Below, piece by piece: positions 9,827 through 19,556 of a stretch of 64,000 nucleotides of DNA (position 1 is the first letter of the stretch; the number at the start of each line of letters is the position of its first letter). Below the pieces are notes generated by a model that was not told where the DNA came from, ran no database searches, and was given only the letters and a program-made list of their open reading frames with translations. Location of the stretch: contig CM040121.1 of NCBI GenBank assembly GCA_022559845.1, positions 509,744,566 to 509,808,565 on the forward strand, read 5' to 3'. The stretch is from Amorphophallus konjac (lineage: Eukaryota > Streptophyta > Magnoliopsida > Alismatales > Araceae). Both the position numbers and the translations under genes were made by a program.

Positions 9827-10914
9827 ATTGTGGTGTATTGTGGTGTTCAAATTTCTAGACGCCAACAAAGACTCGAGCGGGGGGTGCTAGATGAGGCTCC
9901 CACCTCTCTTCTCTTCTTCTTCTTCTCCGTTTCTTGTTCTTTTCTTCTCTTCTGGTGCCAGGGTTACCGGTTGGAGCACTTTTCATTCTTCTTTTTCTTC
10001 CTTCTTCTTTTAATTTTACTATCCCTCTTCTTCATTTATTTCTTCTGCCGATGCGACACATCGGGTGAAGGTGCAGACACGACACCTCTCTTTTTCTCTT
10101 CATTTTCTTCTTTTTCTTTTTCATCTTCTTTCTTTTCTTCTTTGCCTGATGCGGGACTTTGCAAAATATATTTGTCATCATTTTGGACTATTTTCTTTTG
10201 ACTGTCGTTGTTTGGCTTGATGGGGATTGCTGCTGTCGATGTCAAATTTTAAGTGCCAACATGCCTCTAAGTAGGCTTATGGTGTACAATTTGATGCAAT
10301 AAGTTCAAGATGAATAGTTAGACTATAAATATTGGAATCTTGAACTTTCAGAAGCCTTCTAAAGAAATAAAACAAATTAGTGTAGAAGGCTTAGGGAAAT
10401 TAGCAAAAGAAAATGAAAAGCATAAAGATTGTAGTGCTGATTTTCTTCTTTCAAAGACTTGAGCAGAATGAAGAGTGACGGGCGATTGGCTTGCTTTTCC
10501 CAACCCTTGTAACGTGTATTTCTGGCTAGAGATTGATCAAAAAAGTTTTTGAAATCTTCTTGTGATTTGCATATTTATAGCCTTCTCAAGGATACTACCG
10601 TTAGACACATTCTTGATGTCAATAGACACAAAAACAGTGGACGTTAGGCTTTGTAATATATTCTTTAGACATAAGTGCAGAAACATGTGTCTCGAAGCTT
10701 TTCTTCTTTAACGGATCTTTCTTTTTCCTTAGAGATCAGTCATACTATATATAGATCAATTTCTGGCGTGAGATCCTGAAGTCAGAATACCTCTCCGAGG
10801 TATGTCTACTTATCTGGCTGTCACTTTCGTAAAAAGTAATTTTATTATGTTGAATGCTGACAAGGAAAAAGAAATATGTAGGTAAAATACATTTCTTCCT
10901 CCAGTCAGGCTTTG
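9827..10914. other. Flanking DNA between S1 and the Tat element
   Basis: No gene is recognised. It includes pyrimidine-rich low-complexity tracts (9900-10010 and 10080-10145) that create spurious Phe/Ser/Leu-rich frames, then ordinary AT-rich sequence. It is continuous across the Tat insertion with 33028 onward, as the shared ATACG target site shows, so it is part of the older DNA into which Tat jumped. Confidence 0.6.
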
Positions 10915-10919
10915 ATACG
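10915..10919. other. Left target-site duplication of Tat (ATACG)
   Basis: ATACG directly precedes the LTR start at 10920 and recurs at 33028-33032 directly after the other LTR, and also after the LTR of duplicated copy B at 53805. Confidence 0.9.
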
Positions 10920-11766
10920 TGTAGAGGCAGGAAAATGGTTCCTATGCCACATATCACCTTCTCTATTTATTTGTTGGGGAAGTACCTTGCACCCGTGGAG
11001 GCCTGCAAACACAGAAGCAGAAGGGCGTCAGAAGGAGTCCCGGGTGTTACCCTAGGGGACAACCCTCCGATGCTTAAGTCAGTAAAGGATTAATGAAGAA
11101 TAGAGAAGAGCGAGAGAGAGAGAGAGAAAAGGAAGTCGTAGTCGAGAGCTGAAGGGCCGTGTAGATCCTCAAAACGAGTGCTCGCCGCTCCCAGTGTTCA
11201 CTCGGTGAGTGCTCACTGGGCGGTAAGGTCGCCGGAGGAGAGCTTCCCTTTCAGCGTAGATCGTTGGTGCTTCCTCTCGTAGTGCAGTAGGGCTAGTAGC
11301 TCTATTCTCTTGTGTAGCAGGTCTTGGCAGAATCATCCACCGTGTCCCTCTTCTCTGTCGTTCCCCTTCTTATAGGGGTTGTCCTGGAGCGAGAGCCTTA
11401 TCCCTTGATAGGGAAGGCGTAAGTAGTGGAGCAACTCCTTTCCGCTATAGCGGCGGGACTTTCCCGTTGGAGGGTGAATACCCCGGCGTCGGCTGGTCCC
11501 GGGGCGAGTCTTACGGCGCTCATGGGGCGTGCTCGCCCGTTATGGGGTCAGGGCCGACGTGGTAGGGGGCAACGGTCGGTCACCGGAGGGTTCTCGACGA
11601 CTAATGTGCTTTCCCGTGCTGTAGAATCCAATGCCGAAGCTGGGTTGGGCCGCGCCTTGGCGGGCCGTTCACCTCGGGCGCCTCTTGGGCGCGCTAAGGG
11701 GACGGATCCGATTTGGGCCTGCCGCTATTGGGCTGTCCATGGGCCAAATCGGATTTACCCTCCTCA
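10920..11766 (-). repeat. Tat 3' LTR (847 bp)
   Basis: It is homologous over its whole length to 32173-33027 and 52952-53804. By eye it differs from them by roughly one base in ten to twelve in the first 190 bases, so the insertion is old. A TATAAG sequence on the minus strand lies near 11368-11374. A purine-rich GA run is at 11105-11135. The plus-strand frame at 11426-11983 is fortuitous. Confidence 0.92.
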
Positions 11767-11779
11767 CTTCCCCCCTACT
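11767..11779 (-). other. Tat polypurine tract
   Basis: The minus strand reads AGTAGGGGGGAAG immediately before the 3' LTR start (TGAGGAGGG). This is the expected position and composition for the plus-strand primer. Confidence 0.75.
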
Positions 11780-12181
11780 CTTGGTTGCCAAGCACTCTGC
11801 AGGGAGCCGAGAGTAGAACATGAGAGGGTATGTCGGAGTGTAAGATTCGAGGTTGATCCCTTCATCGGTGCGGGAGTCGATGTGTCGGCGCCATGCTTGG
11901 CGCGCAAGGTGCCTCTGGCAGCAATCATGACCGGAGCTCTATCTTTTTTGGGAGCGCAGGCTCGAACGGGCGTCTGGCGTTGATGGCCGTACCGTGATGG
12001 TGACGGGCGCCTTTTCACCTGCCTCCCGAGGGGGCAGTGCTGATGGGCGGTTACAAGAACCGCCACAGGGTCTCTTTCTAGACTCCATCCGAGTCGCTGC
12101 CTGTCGTGTTCGACGTAGGCGTCCTCTTCCTCCGCCCGGTGAGGACCTTCTTTTCTCTTGCGTTTTCCATCTTCCGCGATT

Positions 12182-14472
12182 ATGCCTCCTCGGAGGAGGA
12201 ATCTTCGTGCCAGTCCTTCTTCTTCTGTCGAAGAGGTATCTCCTGGCCGAGGTAGCGCGCCGAGCACTTCAGGTGCCGGAGCCAGTCATCCTGATTCCCC
12301 GCCGTTAGTGGCGTATAGGGTGGTTCGAGGGCTGCGAGAGGCTTTCCAGATCCCACCCGACTTTGACATCATTTTCCGACTGTGGACGACGACCAGATGA
12401 GTCTCCCTTCTGGCGGGTTTATGATCCCTGTGGCCTCTCTCCAGGCGGGCTTTCGCCTGCCCGTTCACCCTTTCATTGCGTCCGTCCTTCACCATTACGG
12501 GCGACGTCCTGGGGAGTTGTCTCCCAACTCTTATTATATCCTCTATGGGTTTATCTATGCGTGCCGGAGAGCGTCGGTGGAGCCTAGCGTCCATCTTTTC
12601 GGCAGTTCTATTTCATCCTAGCGCTGCCCGGCCGACACGGCCTACGCCTATTTCAAGGCTCGGTCTGGCCGGAACCTCATCCGAGTCTCCTCCGCCGCGG
12701 CTAACCTCAAGGGTTGGTCGCAGCGGTACATGTATATTGCTGAGTCGAGTGACTACGATCACTCTGGCAGTTGGAGGTTTAGGGGTACCCCTCCTATCTG
12801 GGCTGATAGGAAGCCTCCAACCAATGCCGAGGATCGCAAGAAGGTCGACGCCATCCTCCGTTTTGCATGGTCGACGCAGACTTCGTGCTGACTCCGGGGT
12901 TGCTCCGGGAGCTGGGATTGAGTCCTCCATTGCCGCAGGGTACTGGCTTCGATTCCTCGTCATGTTCTTGTTAATGGCGGATTGGGCTAACCTATTCTTG
13001 CTCTGTTTTCAGGGGCACCCGAAATTTCGGTGTGGAGCTACGAGATCGTCAAGTTGCCGCGGTGCGCTCCTCGCCCGGTGGATCACGTTGCGCCGGGGGC
13101 CGGCCAGGTGACAATTGTCGCCCCCAGGCCGAGGTTGCTTTCGCTCGGGGAGGTTGCAATTTTCGATCCCTTCGGTGTCCCTCTGGTGCGTTCACCAGTA
13201 GTGCCCGCGGCCGACGAGGGGTCGAGCCCTCGGAGGGATCCTCTTGAAGGAACCGCTAGCACAGCTGAAGAAGAGTCCGCCATGGCTGGCGTAGTCGTGC
13301 TCCCTATCCGAGGATGATCTGATGGCGCTGGACAACCAGCGTCGTGCGAGGAAGAGAGGAAGGGTTTCTACCCCGGCCCGAGGCCGCGCACCGCCTCCTC
13401 CATCATCTGAGCCGCCTCAATCTGAGGCTCCGCCGCCGCCATCGGTCGGTCAGCCTGAGGTTTCTTCTCCTTCGTCGGTCTCCGTGGCACGGGGGCGTGA
13501 CAGGGGCAAAGCCCCCGCTGTCGACGTTAATTCTCCTCCTCCCCGGAGGTCCCCTTGCGACGACAGTCCTCGCCGCCCGAGGGACGGCGTCTGGGCTTTC
13601 TGAGGTCGCAACGGTCGTTGCCCTTATGGGAAGGAGCGTTCGTCGGCACGAGCGCACTGAGGAGCTTGGCCGCGAGGCCGAAGAGAGGTTGGTGGCTCTG
13701 GCCGCCCAGGGCGTGTGTTCGGTTACCCATGCCCTTGGCTTGTGGAGGTATCACTTCAATGCTCTCGCTCGGAAGCTGGAGGCCAGCCAGGCCTTTCAGG
13801 CGGAGCTCTCGGCCAACGCGAGGTGCTCGAGGAGCGCCTGAAGGGGTCTGAGGCCGCCATCACCGGGCTCCACGAACATCTACATCAGCAGGGGTTGGCC
13901 CTTGCCGGAATGGAGCGAGACCGTGATTTCTTCCGCGTTCGGGCGGAAATGGCCGAAGCCCGTGCAGTCAAGCTGGAGGCGCAAGTCCAGGACTTGACGA
14001 CCCGTGCTCAGGAGGTCAGGTGGAGCTTGCTGGGTTGCGCTCTTCGATGTCTACTGCTGGTGAGGAGGCGGTGAAGAGCTTCCGCTCCTCTTCGATTTAT
14101 CGGGATGAGCTGACCGCGGTTGCTTTGGAGTTCTACGGGCCGGCACGTGATCGTGGATTCTGAGAGGGCTGGAGCGCTGCTGTTAAAGCCACAGCGGAGA
14201 GCCTTGGCTGTCGTGGTCCCGACTCTTCTCCCTCCCTCGACACCCTATGGCCCGGAGGCCGACGACGGCGAAGGGGAGCCTGGCGACGAGGAGGCTGGTG
14301 CCGAAGAGTCGGTGCCAGGCCCGAGCGCGGATGAGCGAGCACCCTCGATGCCTCGACCGTGGGGGACCATGTGGTGGACTTGGTCGATGATCTTTCTCCC
14401 TCTGGAGTTGTTTCCGCACATGATCCTGAAGAGCCCAGGGCACGTGATGACGTACTCAAGGAGAACCCTTGA
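12182..14472 (+). pseudogene. Tat antisense extra ORF (Pfam 'Putative gypsy type transposon' family), broken
   Basis: It is encoded opposite to gag-pol, between integrase and the 3' LTR. Recognisable parts follow the usual order. A Ser/Pro/Arg-rich N-terminus starts MPPRRRNLRAS (12182), and a conserved domain has SLPSGGFMIPVASLQAGFR, FIASVLHHYGRRPGELSPN and YGFIYACR (12382-12621). Next come remnants with a YMYIAES-type stretch near 12720-12870, a Pro-rich linker (13322-13600), and a coiled coil near 13640-14030. Frame changes occur at about 12380, 12620, 13300 and 13800. The family occurs in Tat elements and its role is unknown; despite the old family name it is not a DNA transposase. Whether this copy was ever spliced or expressed cannot be seen. 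Confidence 0.75.
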
Positions 14473-15965
14473 GTGGGTGCCCCCTGCTTTCTTTTAATTT
14501 CTTCTGTCTTTTCCTAGGCGGTAACCTTCCCCTTGTAATCTTTCTGTCTTGGAATAGAAGCCTTTCCTTTGTTTCACAAATCTTGAGATTTCTTCCATGT
14601 ATTATCCTCCCTTCTGAATGGCTGCGAGATTCCCTGGAGATACGAATCGGCGCCCTTGAGAGAGAATCTGAAAGGGCGTGACTTTCGGGATCCGTCGCTT
14701 TGGTTTCTATGGATTTGCTTGAGACGGTGAGAGTCCTCATGCTTCTGGGGACTTCGCTTCTCCTTATAAATAGCGGCTTCCGTGGTGAGCTCTTGGCCAT
14801 CTCTAGCCTGGTGGGTTTTAAGGAGAGAGTCCTTCTGCGGGATGTCATCAGGGGAGTCTGGTACTTCGTCTGATGACGGATCTCCATAGGCCCGCTGTCA
14901 ACCCTTGATCCTTCGGAGGGAGCCTCCCCCAGCACCGTGGCCGCCATGGCCGGAGCCGGGAGCGCATGGCCCTGCCTCCGAGGACTACATGCTCGGATAT
15001 TTGGACGGCTGGCGGGAGGCTTTGGATAAAGTCAACAGCTTGTACGCCAGTAGGGAGGTTCTGCTTCTTGAGTCAGATAGGTTCCGTCCTTAAGGGGATG
15101 GGGAATCTCCCTGTACTTACCCTTCTTGCTAGTGGATGAGGCCCCTTTCTTGCTCATCTTGTTTTCATGGTGCATGACTGCTCCTTTCTTGCTCTTTGAA
15201 TTGTAGATGCGTGGCGAGATGTTCCCCGTTGCTGGAGCATCTTCCTTCTGGCGGGAAGGGACGTATGAGGGCGTGGAAGTTGTTTTCCCTTCTTCCACTC
15301 TACGAGTACGCGAAGAGGTATCCTTCTGAGCCAAGGGGAGCGCTTTTCTGCTTGAAGATAACGGCAGGCAGTGTAGTAGGACTTGCTTGCCAGTTTGCAG
15401 GCATGGCCAGTGTGCTGCATCAGCCTTCGTAATGTGTGGGCCTCATTGCTTCAGTGTCCACCGTTGGCGGGGGGTAGGTAGGCCTGCTGGTTCCCTGTAA
15501 AGAGTGGGCCTTGTCACTTCACTACCCCCCGTCATCTAGGGATGGTCAGGTCAACCGACCTAGTTATCTTGGTGCAGGTCTCTTTGCCGATGGCGTCCCT
15601 GTTGGATAGCTTCGTCAGAACAAGTAACCGAGGAGCGGTCGTTTGCTCGTGGACAAAAGAGATGATAGGTGTCCGCTCAGCTGCTATCAGATAATCGAAT
15701 GATGACGGTGCCCAAGAGACAATTGACTAAGGTCGCATGTAGCAACGGTTGGGTGCATCTTATCTTTTCATACGCTTGTAAATTGGTCACGTGAGGGTGA
15801 CTTGCCAATCTTTGGCAGCTTGTATCTTGACTAAAAGAATAAAAACTCAAAAACTTGAGTCGATATTCATTGTGTACCTTTTGTTGGAAGGCTTCTGTAT
15901 GTCTCTGGGTGACTTTTCCGTGTGCATGCTCCGTAGTATCTGCATCCTCCATTTGTTTGCTGCCA
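14473..15965. other. Tat non-coding spacer
   Basis: I recognise no domain here. A 62-codon plus-strand frame at 14905-15093 (Pro-rich start, then DYMLGYLDGWREALDKVNSLY) may be a further piece of the antisense ORF but cannot be confirmed. Other frames are short and overlap on both strands. Confidence 0.4.
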
Positions 15966-16385
15966 TCATTTTTAAGGGGAGCGGTGCCCGCCTCTAGGGA
16001 ACCCTTAGACTACCTTCTTATTTTTAAGGGGAGCGGTGCTCGCCTCTAGGGAACCCCTAGGTTACCTTCTTATTTTCGAGGGGAGCGATGCTCGCCTTTA
16101 GATAACCCTTCGATTACCTTCCTATTTTCGAGTGGAGCAGTGCTCGCCTTTAGGGAACCCTTCGATTACCTTTTCATTTTCAAGGGGAGCCGTGCTCGCC
16201 TCTAGGGAACCCTTGGGTTACCTTCTCATTTTCTAGGGGAGCCGTGCTCGCCCCTAGGGAACCCGTAGGTTACCTTCTCGTTTTCAAGGGGAGCCGTGCT
16301 TGCCTCTAGGGAACTCGTAGGTTACCTTCTCATTTTCAAGGGGAGCCGGGGGCTCGCCTCTAGGGAACCTGTAGGTTTCCTTCAT
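15966..16385. repeat. 52-bp minisatellite, 8 units
   Basis: Eight successive units have equivalent bases at 15974, 16026, 16078, 16130, 16182, 16234, 16286 and 16338, an exact 52-bp period without indels. Each contains AAGGGGAGC, GCTCGCCTCTAGGGAAC and TTACCTTCT. It lies at the 3' end of pol on the minus strand, and the integrase frame runs into it. Because 52 is not divisible by 3, each unit is read in a different frame. Confidence 0.92.
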
Positions 16386-16796
16386 GGAGTATGGCTGGTG
16401 ACGATTCACTGGAAGAATTTTATGAGGTTTACAGAGTTCCACGTCCTGGGTACCTCTCCCCCCCAGCGTTGCCAGCCTGTACGCTCCTTTGCCAAGTACT
16501 TCGGTTACTTTGTATGGGCCTTCCCAGTTTGGTGCGAGCTTTCCGGTGGCTCCACTTGGGTCAGCCACGCTTGCTCGCCCTAGTACCAAATCTCCAGGGA
16601 AGAAGTGTCGTTCTTTGACTCGGGCGTTGTAGTACTGGGCCAGCTTCTGTTGGTATGCTGTGAGCTTTACTTGTGGGCTTGTCATGTCCTCTTCGAGCAG
16701 GTTTAAGTTTTCCCGCATTGCCTGGTTGTTCCTGGCCTCGTCAAAATGTCCCACTTGTAACGAGGGGTGTGCTATCTCCATAGTTACTACCGCTTC
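16284..16796 (-). pseudogene. Tat integrase C-terminal domain
   Basis: This continues the integrase frame interrupted at 16797. Motifs are VVTMEIAHPSLQV, QKLAQYYNARVKERHFFPGDLVLGRA and GKLAPNWEGPYKVTEVLGKGAYRL, the GPY-type DNA-binding module. It ends inside the first two units of the 52-bp minisatellite. The open frame appears to start at 17102, but that upstream part is translation through the inserted LTR and not real. Removing the insert 16797-22333 and one GCTTC copy restores the frame with the upstream integrase. Confidence 0.88.
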
Positions 16797-17526
16797 TGAT
16801 GTGACACGACCCCTCAGACCTAGATTTGCGAGCAATCGAACCGAACGGCGGACCCACTCAAGCGGGTTCACCCGCGTCGCGCACACCCGGGTCCGTAGGT
16901 GGACCGGCGATAGTGGTGAGGGTCCGAGGATGGTCCTCGCCTTTCTGGGGATTTGACTAGCTTGGGATGAACCCCTAAGGGCCTGGGATGCCCAATTCCG
17001 TGGGCGGCCAGCACGCCAAGGGCATGGGTTGTAGGGTCGCACTCTCAACTCACTCCGCGGTGGTCGCTCAAATCGATGATATTTTTGAGATCGGGCACTC
17101 ACTCACCGACCGACGGCACTAAGAAGCATTACTAAACAAGAAAAGCAATTTCAGCAGAGTAGTGCAACCCGAAGCTCACCTGATCGGTGTGAATACACCG
17201 ATCCCGGCCGGAGACGAGGGCGAGCGGGGAAGCGTGGGCCACCCGCACGCTGCGTCGATGAAGCTTCCACCTGTTAAAATTAATTACATCCACTACTCCT
17301 CACACAGGAGGGTTGGACTAGGGGTGGGGAATTAGGGTTTACACACAAACACTACCTCCACGCAGGGAGGGGCGATAAGCCGGCCAGGCGGGGAAGGGAG
17401 TTATGCTTGATTAGCGCCGATGAAGCACCCCGCCGAATCTGCCTAGGTCTGGGACAGCAGGACAGGGGGTCGGTGTAGTCATCGCTGTGCACTCCTCTGA
17501 ACTCAGAATTCAACGAGACTGGTGCT
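16797..17526 (-). repeat. NAC-1 3' LTR (730 bp)
   Basis: It is nearly identical to 21588-22317 on the right. The outer end is TGATGTGACACGACCC. The inner end stops at GGTGCT without the 16 extra bases present on the right-hand LTR, and no polypurine tract is visible next to it. Confidence 0.88.
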
Positions 17527-19052
17527 GAAACGACGCTGACTGATCCAGACACGTCTGTGAATTTTTGTGGGCAGTCCTGAAGTCGTCGCCGGCTGGGGAA
17601 GGCTCTGGAACAGGGCCCCTGCGCTCAGATTCGTACTGTTCCCAGGGTGCAGCAGCAGATGGATGTAGTCACCACGACCTCTCCCGAAGTCCGATTGATG
17701 CGAGACCAAGTCAAAGACGACCGTGCACGAGTCTTCTTCGATCAACAACCAAGCAGAGCACCAAACAATGTCGGGTGGAGAGGAGGAGTCCCTTGAGTGA
17801 GGGGGGGTCAGAGCAGGACCTGAACGATATGTTCTGCGCACCCGGGAGAGAAAAATTGGAAAAGGCTCTTCCTGATGGCGAAAGGGACGCCGCTTGTTGG
17901 TGATGGTAGATGCCTTGTGGTAGCAGCTTTCGGCCAAGTGGCGCCTTCAGAAGTTGAGAGGTGTGGCTGTGGTAGCTTCTGCACTGCAGCTCTGGTCTAG
18001 GTTCTGGTCCCGGTTGCGCAGTCGGACGAGAATGGGTACCACGATCTGTAGTGAAGTTGGAACGAGACGATTCCACCTCGCCTGCGAAGAAGATTGGAAG
18101 GCCTTTCCGTCAATATATGTTGCACCTCGAGATGATGTCGGACAGCACCGGGGCAGTCTCTGCAAGTCGGGCTCCAACTGCTGCCTACGAACTGAGATGG
18201 ATAGGGTGATGAAAGGTGATGGGAGACGGAGTAGATGGGGTGGGAAATGGGGTGGATGGGTGTGGGGGTGACACCTAACTATGTGGGGGTCTATTAGGGG
18301 GTGATTCAAGGTGTGGGAAGGGCAGAAAGGGGGCTGGGAGGTGGTCTAGCAAGTGGAGGGAGGGGGAGATGCGAATTTGGGTTGGGAAGGAGAGAGGGAG
18401 GAGAGATGTCTCCTTTGTTTTGAATGGTGGGTTAATGGAGGGGTTAATGGGGGCCTAGGGAATGGGAAGGGTTGCCTTGGGGAGGGGAAGGGGTGTTTGG
18501 GAGAAGGGATTCTCCCTTGGGAAAATGAAAGGTTGTATGGGGAAGGGGAAAGGTTGCTTGGGAGGAGGGAGAGGTCCCTAAGAGAAGGGGATTCCACCTA
18601 GGGGTTGGAGGGGACTTAAATGGGAGGTATGGGGAAGGGGGAGGGGTCTTAATTAGAGGTGAATAGGGAGGAGAGAGAGTGAATTTTGAATTTTGGGGTG
18701 GGGATGAGAGAGAATGGGGTTCACCCCCTTTAGAGAGAGAGAGAGAGAAATAGAGAGAGAGCTAGAGAGAGAAGGAGGCACAATTCTTGTGGATAATTCT
18801 TTTCTCAATAATTCATTAGCTCCAAATGGTGGGAGTGGGGTCCTATTTATAGGATTCCTACAATTTAACATAAGTCCCTGAATTTTGGACTACTAACAAG
18901 AAACCAAGGGGGTGGGGGCTTCCCTGGGCCTAGCCCATCTAATTGGGCCCAAATGACACATTAACCACTCTAATGACCTATTAACCTAGGTACTTGACTC
19001 AATTAAAAGGAAAATTACATGATAAGACTCAAATAAGAAAGTGAAAAATACA
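17527..19052 (-). other. NAC-1 3' untranslated region
   Basis: No coding sequence is supported. It contains a long AG/CT-biased stretch (about 18300-18780), with a GA-dinucleotide run near 18730-18775, and a CCTAGG-containing AT-rich segment near 18890-19080. The whole region is homologous, in opposite orientation, to 34640-36199 of NAC-2, showing a conserved 3' region in this family. Confidence 0.7.
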
Positions 19053-19556
19053 TCATATGACTCGAAATAAAGTGGCGAACAAGATGTAGTACTGCTGGTG
19101 ATCATCAGGAACCTCAAAAAAATGTTGAACGGTCGGAGATGTCCCCATCATACCCCTGGGGTGCAGAGAACTCGACTCCGTCGAGTATGGGTCCACCGGG
19201 GAGGCGGTCTTCCAAGGCAGCTCTAGGTGAGCCATGATCTCCAAACTCAACCCTGTGTCCGCAACCATGGGACGGTCCTTCATCCTCTCGAGGTGGCTCG
19301 GGCGCACCCTCTTGTTGGCGATGGAACCCTGCTTGCCTAGTATTGCCTCCGTGTGCACACGTCGGACTCTCAGGCTGATTTTTGGTGGCTCTCCGAGGGT
19401 GTCCCTCTCAAAGGAAGATATAGGTTCGAGGCACTCACTAGGATCCACCGCGGTGCCCATATAGGGTGCCGGATCCGCCACGTGGGAAATGGGGTGAATC
19501 CCAAAACCCATTAGTAAGTCCAACCCGTTAGGTTGGTTGCCAAAGCCACTCAGAAC
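19053..19556 (-). pseudogene. NAC-1 ORF tail: decayed chromodomain region
   Basis: In frame with the 650-codon ORF after a single TAA (19557-19559), which by comparison with the GPFQVLSGFG motif of chromovirus integrases is probably a former Gln codon. The segment includes RVRRVHTEAILGKQG and LPWKTASPVDPY, and ends SSSLHPRGMMGTSPTVQ, matching in position the chromodomain tail of the element at 41856-42494 (STESSSSHPGRVGGD type). The chromodomain fold itself looks degenerate, so histone binding is doubtful. Confidence 0.6.

Noticed and set aside
9830..10201. Secreted or membrane protein (Phe/Leu/Ser-rich frame)
   Set aside because: Low-complexity pyrimidine tract; no start context or conserved sequence.
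11426..11983. 185-codon plus-strand frame
   Set aside because: Lies mostly in the Tat LTR and is matched by similar fortuitous frames in the other two LTR copies.
12382..12621. DNA transposase
   Set aside because: The Pfam name is historical; the domain is the antisense ORF of Tat LTR retrotransposons and no terminal inverted repeats surround it.
15966..16385. CRISPR-like regular array (52-bp period)
   Set aside because: The whole 52 bp is repeated without unique spacers; it is a minisatellite inside a Tat element.
16797..17102. N-terminal extension of the Tat integrase frame
   Set aside because: It is translation through the NAC-1 LTR; the same peptide appears at 21564-21893 from the other LTR.
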